A stretch of DNA of 64,000 nucleotides from JADCRZ01 sp965200945 (GTDB lineage Bacteria; Bacteroidota; Bacteroidia; Chitinophagales; Chitinophagaceae): the NCBI GenBank assembly GCA_965200945.1, contig OZ241749.1:3596001-3660000 (forward strand), written 5' to 3'. The position numbers and the translations under genes were made by a program. This document shows positions 55,889 through 63,470 of the stretch, piece by piece. Every line of letters begins with the position of its first letter. Position 1 is the first letter of the stretch. Below the pieces are notes generated by a model that saw only the letters and a program-made list of their open reading frames with translations, was not told the origin of the DNA and did not search any database.

Positions 55889-56223
55889 ATGTAATTCACA
55901 TTTTCTGTTTTCCCAAGAACCCCTTTAAAAGGTAATAATATTCTTGCACTTATCACGATTTCCCACGCAAAAACATGAAAAAACGACGCGAATAATAAAT
56001 ACCACTGGACTTTGCATTTCAGTAAACCTAAGTTTACATCACAATCAATAAATCAAAAGACCAGGATTGCACAAATGCAAGCCTTCCAGGGTAAAGTTAA
56101 ATATATGGATTCAACCTGGCTTTAAATTTGAAAATATCGCCGGGCCAAAAAGTGGTAAGCAACAAAAAATCAGCGTCCGGTTCTTATGCAAGAAGAAAAA
56201 TTATTACCAACAAAACAAGAAAT
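55889..56223 (+). promoter_or_regulatory. Upstream region with -7 element (56123-56130)
   Basis: This AT-rich region separates the divergent kinase and the secreted-protein gene. TAAATTTG at 56123-56130 is an exact TAnnTTTG match in the direction of the gene at 56224, giving a leader of about 90 bases. No other gene is visible. Confidence 0.4.
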
Positions 56224-56763
56224 ATGAAAAGAATACTTACGGTTTTTATCTGCTTGCTTACTTTCATTTTAACATTGAGTGCGCAAAGCATAGACAGTAA
56301 AATAAAAAGAACGAATAGTAAAATAAGCCACACTGACACTGCTGTACAAGGCACGACAACTGTTATAAACAATGCTTCCGGTACCCTTGACAATGCCGGA
56401 AATGCACTAAGCAATTTCACGAATACGATTGGCAGTATGGTAAGGAGAAAACCAAAACAAGGCGCTGGAAAAATGGTAGGTGCAACCGATAGTGCCGCAC
56501 AGACTAAACAAGTTGCTGCCAATACTATAATGATAAGTATTACAGGTGCAGATTATGTTTCACTAAAAAAATTGAAAGAAAGCTTGAAAGCAGTTGCAGG
56601 CGTGCAGTCCGTAGATATGAATTATAAATCCGCAGGCTCCTCACTGAGCATCACCGGTGATAAAAAAGCTGATGATTTGTGGGATGGGCTTTCGGATGAT
56701 ATCGCATCACATTACAACATCGTTAGCATGAACGGCAATACTATAAACATTGCTTACAAGTAA
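56224..56763 (+). CDS. Secreted hypothetical protein
   Basis: A 179-residue protein with a clear signal peptide (MKRILTVFICLLTFILTLSA). The middle is low-complexity, rich in Asn, Thr, Lys and Gly. The C-terminal about 80 residues (TIMISITGADYVSLKKLKES, then LKAVAGVQSVDMNYKSAGSS) have the beta-alpha-beta pattern of a ferredoxin-like fold, as found in several periplasmic FlgT/CsgG-associated-type domains. That resemblance is by eye and weak. I do not recognise a named family. It is divergent from the sensor kinase and 22 bases before a gene cut by the IS cluster. Confidence 0.75.
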   Translation: MKRILTVFICLLTFILTLSAQSIDSKIKRTNSKISHTDTAVQGTTTVINNASGTLDNAGNALSNFTNTIGSMVRRKPKQGAGKMVGATDSAAQTKQVAANTIMISITGADYVSLKKLKESLKAVAGVQSVDMNYKSAGSSLSITGDKKADDLWDGLSDDIASHYNIVSMNGNTINIAYK

Positions 56764-56785
56764 ATAAAGGCGGCAGGTCATTCAG

Positions 56786-56885
56786 ATGATAAGTAAAGCT
56801 TTAAAAACAAAGCGCATGAAACAATTCTTCTGCTGTTATCTAAAAGGTATCGCAATAATTGCAATTCTTCTGTTTGTAGCGGCTT
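56786..56885 (+). pseudogene. N-terminus of a membrane/exported protein interrupted by insertion sequences
   Basis: From the ATG at 56786 (or 56816) the frame reads MISKALKTKRMKQFFCCYLK, then GIAIIAILLFVAA, a signal or membrane anchor. At 56886 it enters the IS256 element and stops at 56918-56920. No continuation is found beyond the adjacent IS903-like copy. It lies 22 bases downstream of the secreted-protein gene and was probably co-transcribed with it. Confidence 0.6.
56878..56885 (+). repeat. 8-bp target-site duplication of the IS256 element (left)
   Basis: AGCGGCTT here is repeated at 58406-58413. The first three bases are flanking DNA and the last five are the end of the IS903-like element, showing that IS256 inserted across that boundary. 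Confidence 0.75.
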
Positions 56886-57008
56886 GGGAGTGTAAATTAA
56901 ACTGTGTCAGTAGGGTTTAAAAAACTAAATTCACAATGTCAGACGAAGCGGAGACAGGCTCTGTTGAGGAACAACCTTGTCAAGGAATAGTCTGACCCGA
57001 TAGAATGA

Positions 57009-57041
57009 GCCAATTCAGGTCTTGCCTGAGTTGGCTTTTTG
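57009..57041 (+). terminator. Terminator hairpin at the IS256 left end
   Basis: GCCAATTCAGG and CCTGAGTTGGC form a strong stem with one G-T pair and a five-base loop, followed by TTTTT. It reads in the plus direction and should stop outside transcription from running antisense to the transposase. An identical copy lies in the repeat at 63264-63426. Confidence 0.75.
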
Positions 57042-57124
57042 TAAATATACAAATCATATTCATTCGGCCATGCCTCAAAAAACCTTTGGGCGCCAGCCCA
57101 ATCCCATCTATGCCCATCAACCTG

Positions 57125-58351
57125 TTACATCAGAGTGAAGCGGCCCTCAAAATGAATGGACAGCTGGGAGATGGTAAGACTCCAGTTTTGCAATGGTTGT
57201 GTCCATTTTTTACTGATGTTGCGGTGAGCCAGATACACCAACTTCAGCAAGGCGTCATCACTAGGAAAAACGCCCTTGTTCTTAGTTACTTTGCGAACTT
57301 GACGGTGAAAACCCTCTATGGTGTTGGTGGTGTAAATGATGCGTCTGATATCTTCGGTATATTTGAAATAGGTGGATAACTTATGCCAGTTGTCCTGCCA
57401 GGATTTGATTACCACCGGGTACTTCTTGCTCCATTTATCTGAAAGCTTTTCCAGGTTGACCTCTGCCAAATCCTTTGTAGGCGCTTTGTATACAGGTTTA
57501 AGTTCTTCCATAAACTCCTTCTGATCTTTTGTGGCCACATACTTCAAAGAATTACGGATTTGATGCACCACGCAGCTTTGCACTTCCGTTTTGGGAAAGA
57601 TAGAGGTAATGGCCTGCTGAAAACCCTGCAGGTTATCGATACAGGCGATCAGCATGTCCTTGACGCCCCGGTTGTTCAGGTCGGTGAGGACACTTAGCCA
57701 GAAGTTGGCCCCTTCGTTCTCCGAAACATACACACCAATCAGGTCCTTTCTGCCTTCAATGTTGACACCCAGGATATTGTATACAGCGCGTGTTTTGACT
57801 TTACCCTGCTCCTTTACTTTGTAATGGATGGCATCCATCCAAACGATACAGTAGAGTTCGTCCAGCGGCCTGCTCTGCCATTCTTTGACCAGTGGCATAA
57901 TGCGATCGGTGATGGTGCTGAGCGTGTCATGGGAGATATCCATGTCGTACATCTCTTTGATGTGCTCGGAAATATCACGCAGGCTCATGCCGATGCCATA
58001 CATGCCGATAATACGATCTTGCAGGCTGTCGGCCAGAATGGTCTCCCGCTTTTTGATTATCTCCGGCTCAAAGCTACCGTTACGGTCGCGGCTGGTGACG
58101 AGTTCCACCTGACCATCGGAGGTCTTAACTGTTTTGGAAACCTTGCCGTTTTTTCGATTGGAGGATGGTTGCTGCTCATCCTGGTCAGAGAGGTGATTAT
58201 CGAGTTCAGCTTCCAGGGCTGCTTCAAGAAATTGTTTGAATAAAGGGGCAAAAGCGCCACCTTTACCAGTGAGAGATTTGCCGGAGCGGAACTGTTCCAG
58301 CGCTTGCTTTTTGATTGATTCCAGATCAACCGGTGTTTGTTTGTTTTCCAT
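57125..58351 (-). CDS. IS256-family transposase
   Basis: A 408-residue DDE transposase (mutator type). The catalytic acids are Asp in YCIVWMDAIHYKV, Asp in MLIACIDNLQGFQQA (family ACTDGLxGF) and Glu in TTNTIEGFHRQVRK. The C/D(2)H insertion motif is CVVHQIRNSLKYV. The N-terminus (MENKQTPVDLESIKKQALEQ) is the DNA-binding region. The length is usual and no lesion is seen, so the element may still be active. Confidence 0.96.
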   Translation of the reverse strand: MENKQTPVDLESIKKQALEQFRSGKSLTGKGGAFAPLFKQFLEAALEAELDNHLSDQDEQQPSSNRKNGKVSKTVKTSDGQVELVTSRDRNGSFEPEIIKKRETILADSLQDRIIGMYGIGMSLRDISEHIKEMYDMDISHDTLSTITDRIMPLVKEWQSRPLDELYCIVWMDAIHYKVKEQGKVKTRAVYNILGVNIEGRKDLIGVYVSENEGANFWLSVLTDLNNRGVKDMLIACIDNLQGFQQAITSIFPKTEVQSCVVHQIRNSLKYVATKDQKEFMEELKPVYKAPTKDLAEVNLEKLSDKWSKKYPVVIKSWQDNWHKLSTYFKYTEDIRRIIYTTNTIEGFHRQVRKVTKNKGVFPSDDALLKLVYLAHRNISKKWTQPLQNWSLTISQLSIHFEGRFTLM

Positions 58352-58405
58352 TATCTGTGTTTGAAGTTATGAATTAACTCCTGACACAGTTCTTTTTACA
58401 GTCTC

Positions 58406-58413
58406 AGCGGCTT
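58406..58413 (+). repeat. 8-bp target-site duplication of the IS256 element (right)
   Basis: Second copy of AGCGGCTT. It overlaps the first five bases of the IS903-like element beginning at 58409. Confidence 0.75.
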
Positions 58414-59476
58414 TGTTGCATGAATAAATTTAAGCTGCTCTTACTTTGATGGACACAGGCATTCCTATACTTACCATCTTGTTCAAGGCGTAACATCTGA
58501 TGTTCACCTCCACTTTCTGTTGTTTTATGTCTCTGCTCGAAAGCTTTTCTCCAAACAGAGTCTTTAATCTAAACATGGTGCATTCCGCTATGCTGCGCCT
58601 GTGGTTTCCCATCTGCTTTTTCCAGCACTTACGGCCCGATTTCCTGATTCCTCTTATTGCTCTGTCGCGCGCTAGCGCTTTGCCTTTACTGTTTCCATGC
58701 TTTGTGATCCGCGCATTTTTACGAGGTGGAATCACCCCCTTTATCTTTCTTTTCTTCAATTGCTCATACACCTTCTTTTTGTCATAAGCACCATCCGCTG
58801 CCAGCTTCTTTACCTTGCCCTCCACACCATCCAGCAAGGTGCCCACCATAGCGGCATCATCAACACTGTTGGCGGTCATCGCACAGCTTTCTATCACTCC
58901 CGTACTTTCATCTACTGCCAGGTGAATCTTTCTCCAGGTGCGGTGTTTTGACCAGCCATGCTGTCTTACCTTCCATTCTCCTTCCCCATACACCTTTGCT
59001 CCCGTACTGTCCATGACAATATACTTGCTCCCCCTGTCAGTGCCTCTGACATCCACATGCAGTTTTTTATGCCTACGGTTTATCACACTGTAATCCGGTA
59101 CTTTCACCTTCCAGCCCCTGAAGGTTACCAAAGATTCCAGAAACCCTTGTGTCTGCCGGTAACCAAGATGGTATACCTCCCTGACGATACAAGCCATTTC
59201 AATGCAGGTGTGAGAGTACTGGTATTGAGCACCCCTTTGACTTTCTCCCTGGTAGTACCACTGATTTTCCAGTTCTGCCGGCATCCATATGTGCAATGAA
59301 CCTCTCTGTTTTAGTGCTTGGTTATATTCTGGCCAGTTTGTAATTTTATACCCGCTACTCTTCGTAGCCTTTGGACGGTTTGTTTTTTGTTGCTTCACAT
59401 CTCAAAATTCCGACCGTCCTTTTTATTTTCCATCTGCTCTACCGTTATTTCTTTGAGATATTCATGCAACAAAGCC
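58409..59476 (-). mobile_element. IS903-like IS5-family element, copy A
   Basis: A 1068-bp element with perfect 18-bp terminal inverted repeats GGCTTTGTTGCATGAATA, close to those of IS903. The transposase is on the minus strand. The bases flanking it (GTTTGTAGC on the left before IS256 insertion, ATCCGGAAG on the right) do not match, so it has no target-site duplication. The genes on the two sides are unrelated fragments, which suggests an adjacent deletion or recombination. Confidence 0.88.
58430..59398 (-). CDS. IS5-family (IS903 group) transposase, copy A
   Basis: A 322-residue DDE transposase starting at GTG. MKQQKTNRPKATKSSGYKIT and WPEYNQALKQRGSLHIW are the N-terminal IS903-group motif. 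The catalytic region has YIVMDSTGAKVYGEGEW (first Asp), KLAADGAYDKKKVYE (second Asp) and RRSIAECTMFRLKTLFG (the Y/R-E region). It differs from copy B at two residues seen (G/R near residue 16 and G/D in AAMVGTLLDG). No lesion. Confidence 0.95.
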   Translation of the reverse strand: MKQQKTNRPKATKSSGYKITNWPEYNQALKQRGSLHIWMPAELENQWYYQGESQRGAQYQYSHTCIEMACIVREVYHLGYRQTQGFLESLVTFRGWKVKVPDYSVINRRHKKLHVDVRGTDRGSKYIVMDSTGAKVYGEGEWKVRQHGWSKHRTWRKIHLAVDESTGVIESCAMTANSVDDAAMVGTLLDGVEGKVKKLAADGAYDKKKVYEQLKKRKIKGVIPPRKNARITKHGNSKGKALARDRAIRGIRKSGRKCWKKQMGNHRRSIAECTMFRLKTLFGEKLSSRDIKQQKVEVNIRCYALNKMVSIGMPVSIKVRAA

Positions 59477-59625
59477 ATCCGGAAGCCAAAACCCTCTTCC
59501 TGCACATTTTCGCCACCTTCGCCCAGCATGAACGTAAACAAATCAGCACCTGTACCAATGATGCCCTAAATGCCGCCAAACGGCATCGAGCTAAATTAGG
59601 TGGTTATAGTGAAAATTCCGTATAA
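59477..59625 (+). pseudogene. Fragment of a serine recombinase (resolvase)
   Basis: Directly after IS copy A the frame reads PEAKTLFLHIFATFAQHERK, then QISTCTNDALNAAKRHRAKL and GGY. It matches the end of the resolvase catalytic domain (consensus LxxxILAAFAExERexIseRTkaALaaaKaxGvkLGg). The N-terminal part with the catalytic Ser and the DNA-binding domain are missing. Confidence 0.75.
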
Positions 59626-59872
59626 TTGGATTATAGTATTCCGTTGTAAGCAGCAGAACCGCAAATTGATCTCCGTTAGCTACGGCAAATTAATAATACA
59701 AGGATCGAAATGAGTATACAAAAACGGTCGTTTGCATAAACGGTAGTTGAAGCTTGAAACCAGCAGCACCAATTCATGTCATTGAAGGATTGAAAATATC
59801 TGTACCAATGAATTGTTTTGTACCAACACTATAACGTCCGCAACGCAAAACAACTGCTCGTAAGTGACACCT
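59626..59872. other. Intergenic stretch without gene
   Basis: AT-rich sequence between the resolvase fragment and the monooxygenase pseudogene. No open frame of note, RNA gene or repeat was recognised. Confidence 0.4.
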
Positions 59873-60397
59873 TCAAACCCGCTGCCGATATGATGGCGAA
59901 CGGGCGCCGCCGTCGCCAGTAAGGTATAGGGCTTCGCATGTTTCTTCCTGTCCATCTTTATGCTTCAGCAGAGCAGCAACTTTGTTTCCTTTGTTCTCGA
60001 AGGAAACTAGTTCACTCTGGCGCTCCACTTCAATCCCAAGAGCCTGCAGCTGGTCCACTAACATCCGCTCGTGGCGATCTTGTGGATAGATAAGTACAAA
60101 GGGATAAGGCGAGATATCTTCGCCAGCATCCACCAGTTTGACCTGAGCTTGACGTTTACCGCGTGCTCACATGTTCATGGCCGGGGTTTTGTAACCAGCT
60201 GCCACGACCGCCTCCGCCATATCGAGCTGGCGGTAAAATTCAAGCGTGCGGGCGTGAACAGCCATAGCGCGGGAGGTCTTGCCAGGTCCGCTACTTTCAT
60301 CAATAATCCTGACTCAAATACCCTGCTTATTGAGCCATAAGCCTAAAGCTAAGCCGGTAGGTCCAGCTCAGACAATGAAAATATCTATTTGTGCCAT
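59873..60397 (-). pseudogene. FAD-dependent monooxygenase, N-terminal part with three TGA stops
   Basis: Reading from the ATG at 60397, one frame gives MAQIDIFIV, stop, AGPTGLALGLWLNKQGI, stop, VRIIDESSGPGKTSRAMAVH and on to YKTPAMNM, stop, ARGKRQAQ and then LIYPQDRHERMLVDQLQALG. This is the aromatic-hydroxylase (PheA/TfdB-like) FAD domain with its AGPTGL dinucleotide motif. The stops are TGA at 60368-60370, 60314-60316 and 60167-60169. The match ends near 59900 at a damaged DGARS motif, about 170 of 500 residues. Not functional. Confidence 0.8.
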
Positions 60398-60408
60398 ATT
60401 TCTTGATT

Positions 60409-60440
60409 TTAAATTAATGACTCCAAAGTCATTAATTTAA
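60409..60440. promoter_or_regulatory. Perfect palindromic operator upstream of the monooxygenase pseudogene
   Basis: TTAAATTAATGACT and its exact complement AGTCATTAATTTAA (14-bp arms) are separated by CCAA. The site ends 12 bases upstream of the pseudogene ATG at 60397, the position of a TetR- or MarR-type operator. No such regulator gene is in the window. Confidence 0.6.
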
Positions 60441-60635
60441 ACATTATGTCATGTTTAATAGACTATAATGTACACCAGTTGTCGAGCACATAGTGTTGGA
60501 AATTAAAATATTATTGAAATTGACACCTTAAAATGGGCAATTCGTCACAATCACACTTTCAGACCCAACTTAGGATTGAAACTGGTTATTATGTATAAGT
60601 TTATAATAATTAAACTGTTAATCACAACTATTGAA

Positions 60636-62027
60636 ATGAAAATGAAAACAATTATCCTGACAAGTACTCTGCTCCTCTTTGCTATTTCTGTTTTTATATT
60701 TTCCTGCAGCAAAGCAACAGATAGCACATCCGTAGTAGCTACAGATCCACTGATAACTGCGCTTAACTGTTCGGGCACAACCTCCACGGGAAGTTTTATA
60801 AGCGGAATGATATATAGTGGCTCAGCCAGTGTCCCGTATTCAGGAGGTAACGGAGCAGTTTATCCAGCAGGCACAGCCATTGCTTCCACAGGTGTTACGG
60901 GCTTAACCGCCACTGTACAGGCTGGTATGCTGGCCAGTGGTGCCGGTACCCTTGTATATGACATTAAAGGCAGCGCCAGCAGTACAGGGACCGCATCTTT
61001 TGCCATCAGTTTTGGCGGTCAGTCCTGTTCATTTTCATTAACGGTACTTGCTTCGGGTTCCACAGATTGTTCAACCGCAACCGGAGTTGCGAAACTTGTC
61101 TGTTTGTCCGATGCCTTTAAAGCCACGCTTTCTTCCGCTCAAGTTTCAACCTTGCAATTGGCATACACTTTTGCCAACATTAAAACTTGGTCTAATTTAC
61201 CGGCAGGGGCCTCGAGACGCTTGGGAATCAAATTAGGAGATTTAACCGTCACACAATTAGCTGCCGCAAAAGCCATCGTTAAAGAAATGAGTGGTACTAC
61301 TGCAAATGAAGGTTGGGATGAAGTGCAGCAAATATGGGCAGCAGATGATTACCTTATCGCCAATAGTGGGAACACTCTTTACGGCGCTGGTAATTATTAC
61401 CTGGCTTTCTTTGGTACACCGGCTAATACCGGCACTTTTGAAATTCTGATGACCGGTCATCACAAAACAGTAGCTAATACGTACACGAACGGTGCATTAG
61501 TGGCTGCTACGCCACACTTTGAGGGTGTTGAACCATTGGTTTTTACAACAAATTCTACCACATATTCACCAATGAGTCAGGAAAAGGATGCATTTGCTGC
61601 AATACTTACCAGTTTAAGCAGTACCCAGCTTAATTCTGCCAAATCAAACTCAACCTTTAATGGCGTGTTATTAGGGCCTGGAGTTGATTGGCAGTTCCCA
61701 ACAACAAGTTCAGGTTTACAATGTAATGGACTGACCACAGCACAAAAAACGTTGGTATTAAATGCCATTAAAACCTTTGTCTATGATATTGATGATGTGA
61801 ATGCTGCAAAATTTTTCGCGCTATACTCCGCCGAGATAGACAATGCTTATATTTTATACAGTGGCACCGCCGCACTGAATACAAATAATGATTACTTCCG
61901 GATAGACGGCCCTCACGTTTGGATAGAATTTAATGTTAATACGCAAAACGCTCTTACAACAAGTGGAGTGCACGATCATGCTGTATGGAGAGACAAGGTG
62001 ACAGATTATGCGGGGAATAAAAATTAG
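60636..62027 (+). CDS. DUF3500 domain lipoprotein
   Basis: A 463-residue protein with a lipoprotein signal (LLLFAISVFIFSC, then SKATDST). A Thr/Ser/Gly-rich beta domain of about 130 residues (GAVYPAGTAIASTGVTGLTA) precedes the DUF3500 region: TWSNLPAGASRRLGIKLGDL, NYYLAFFGTPANTGTFEILM and TGHHKTVANTYTNG, FEGVEPLVF, and the C-terminal GPHVWIEFNVNT with HDHAVWRD. The conserved histidines suggest metal binding, but the family has no known activity. I chose the ATG at 60636 (60642 also possible) for the signal. It lies between the two IS903-like copies. Confidence 0.88.
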   Translation: MKMKTIILTSTLLLFAISVFIFSCSKATDSTSVVATDPLITALNCSGTTSTGSFISGMIYSGSASVPYSGGNGAVYPAGTAIASTGVTGLTATVQAGMLASGAGTLVYDIKGSASSTGTASFAISFGGQSCSFSLTVLASGSTDCSTATGVAKLVCLSDAFKATLSSAQVSTLQLAYTFANIKTWSNLPAGASRRLGIKLGDLTVTQLAAAKAIVKEMSGTTANEGWDEVQQIWAADDYLIANSGNTLYGAGNYYLAFFGTPANTGTFEILMTGHHKTVANTYTNGALVAATPHFEGVEPLVFTTNSTTYSPMSQEKDAFAAILTSLSSTQLNSAKSNSTFNGVLLGPGVDWQFPTTSSGLQCNGLTTAQKTLVLNAIKTFVYDIDDVNAAKFFALYSAEIDNAYILYSGTAALNTNNDYFRIDGPHVWIEFNVNTQNALTTSGVHDHAVWRDKVTDYAGNKN

Positions 62028-62050
62028 ATAATTGTGTATCTTCGTTAATC

Positions 62051-62090
62051 AAAAAGGCTGTCTCAATTGCTTTTGAGGTAGCCTTTTTTT
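62051..62090 (+). terminator. Rho-independent terminator of the DUF3500 gene
   Basis: AAAAAGGCT and AGCCTTTTT with inner CTCA/TGAG pairs form a stem about 25 bases after the stop codon, followed by a seven-T run. Confidence 0.8.
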
Positions 62091-62170
62091 GCAAAAAGAG
62101 CGTAAGAAATAAGTGATCCCAGTCTCAATAAATTTTATAAGGCTTCGCTTCCTCCATTTTATTTTTTATT

Positions 62171-62179
62171 ATCAATATT
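62171..62179 (+). repeat. 9-bp target-site duplication of IS903-like copy B (left)
   Basis: ATCAATATT directly precedes the element and recurs at 63248-63256. Nine bases is the duplication length of the IS903 group. Confidence 0.9.
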
Positions 62180-63247
62180 GGCTTTGTTGCATGAATATAG
62201 CAAAGAAATAACGGTAGAGCAGATGGAAAATAAAAAGGACGGTCGGAATTTTGAGATGTGAAGCAACAAAAAACAAACCGTCCAAAGGCCACGAAAAGTA
62301 GCCGGTATAAAATTACAAACTGGCCAGAATATAACCAAGCATTAAAACAGAGAGGTTCATTGCACATATGGATGCCGGCAGAACTGGAAAATCAGTGGTA
62401 CTACCAGGGAGAAAGTCAAAGGGGTGCTCAATACCAGTACTCTCACACCTGCATTGAAATGGCTTGTATCGTCAGGGAGGTATACCATCTTGGTTACCGG
62501 CAGACACAAGGGTTTCTGGAATCTTTGGTAACCTTCAGGGGCTGGAAGGTGAAAGTACCGGATTACAGTGTGATAAACCGTAGGCATAAAAAACTGCATG
62601 TGGATGTCAGAGGCACTGACAGGGGGAGCAAGTATATTGTCATGGACAGTACGGGAGCAAAGGTGTATGGAGAAGGAGAATGGAAGGTAAGACAGCATGG
62701 CTGGTCAAAACACCGCACCTGGAGAAAGATTCACCTGGCAGTAGATGAAAGTACGGGAGTGATAGAAAGCTGTGCGATGACCGCCAACAGTGTTGATGAT
62801 GCCGCTATGGTGGACACCTTGCTGGATGGTGTGGAGGGCAAGGTAAAGAAGCTGGCAGCGGATGGTGCTTATGACAAAAAGAAGGTGTATGAGCAATTGA
62901 AGAAAAGAAAGATAAAGGGGGTGATTCCACCTCGTAAAAATGCGCGGATCACAAAGCATGGAAACAGTAAAGGCAAAGCGCTAGCGCGCGACAGAGCAAT
63001 AAGAGGAATCAGGAAATCGGGCCGTAAGTGCTGGAAAAAGCAGATGGGAAACCACAGGCGCAGCATAGCGGAATGCACCATGTTTAGATTAAAGACTCTG
63101 TTTGGAGAAAAGCTTTCGAGCAGAGACATAAAACAACAGAAAGTGGAGGTGAACATCAGATGTTACGCCTTGAACAAGATGGTAAGTATAGGAATGCCTG
63201 TGTCCATCAAAGTAAGAGCAGCTTAAATTTATTCATGCAACAAAGCC
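62180..63247 (+). mobile_element. IS903-like IS5-family element, copy B
   Basis: A 1068-bp element with the same 18-bp ends as copy A, in the opposite orientation, flanked by a perfect 9-bp duplication ATCAATATT. Differences from copy A cluster near the start: ATATAGC versus ATATCTC just inside the left end, and three substitutions within codons 10-16. The duplication shows a simple, independent insertion. Confidence 0.95.
62258..63226 (+). CDS. IS5-family (IS903 group) transposase, copy B
   Basis: 322 residues from a GTG start, essentially identical to copy A. The DDE motifs YIVMDSTGAKVYGEGEW, KLAADGAYDKKKVYE and RRSIAECTMFRLKTLFG are intact. Arg replaces Gly in KSSRYKI, and Asp replaces Gly in AAMVDTLLDG. 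Confidence 0.95.
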   Translation: MKQQKTNRPKATKSSRYKITNWPEYNQALKQRGSLHIWMPAELENQWYYQGESQRGAQYQYSHTCIEMACIVREVYHLGYRQTQGFLESLVTFRGWKVKVPDYSVINRRHKKLHVDVRGTDRGSKYIVMDSTGAKVYGEGEWKVRQHGWSKHRTWRKIHLAVDESTGVIESCAMTANSVDDAAMVDTLLDGVEGKVKKLAADGAYDKKKVYEQLKKRKIKGVIPPRKNARITKHGNSKGKALARDRAIRGIRKSGRKCWKKQMGNHRRSIAECTMFRLKTLFGEKLSSRDIKQQKVEVNIRCYALNKMVSIGMPVSIKVRAA

Positions 63248-63256
63248 ATCAATATT
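63248..63256 (+). repeat. 9-bp target-site duplication of IS903-like copy B (right)
   Basis: Second copy of ATCAATATT, adjoining the right inverted repeat. Confidence 0.9.
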
Positions 63257-63263
63257 TATTATG

Positions 63264-63426
63264 GGGAGTGTAAATTAAACTGTGTCAGTAGGGTTTAAAA
63301 AACTAAATTCACAATGTCAGACGAAGCGGAGACAGGCTCTGTTGAGGAACAACCTTGTCAAGGAATAGTCTGACCCGATAGAATGAGCCAATTCAGGTCT
63401 TGCCTGAGTTGGCTTTTTGTAAATAT
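63264..63426 (+). mobile_element. Left end of a second IS256-type copy (163-bp direct repeat)
   Basis: 163 bases here match 56886-57048 with no difference I could see, from the terminal GGGAGTGTAAATTAAACTG through the terminator hairpin to GTAAATAT. The match stops where the next transposon-like sequence begins, so a second IS256 copy is either truncated or interrupted at 63426. Confidence 0.88.
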
Positions 63427-63470
63427 CAATAGTTCGGTAAGTTTTTGATCAGTCAGGGGCAGGAATAAAA

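Larger units (their letters stand above)
56886..58405 (-). mobile_element. IS256-family insertion sequence, complete
   Basis: A 1520-bp element bounded by imperfect 25-bp inverted repeats: the left end starts GGGAGTGTAAATTAAACTG and the right end, read inwards, GAGACTGTAAAAAGAACTG, both continuing TGTCAG. It is flanked by an 8-bp duplication AGCGGCTT (56878-56885 and 58406-58413), the usual length for IS256. The transposase gene is on the minus strand; the left 240 bases are non-coding and hold a hairpin terminator. Confidence 0.9.

Noticed and set aside
59873..60397. TGA read as an amino acid (recoding) in the monooxygenase
   Set aside because: TGA is used as a normal stop throughout the window (for example at 13430 and 62290-type frames), the gene is truncated, and its C-terminal motif is damaged. 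Pseudogene decay explains it.
58409..63247. Two inverted IS903-like copies as a composite transposon carrying the DUF3500 gene
   Set aside because: Copy B alone is flanked by a perfect 9-bp duplication, so it inserted independently. The outer flanks of the pair do not match.
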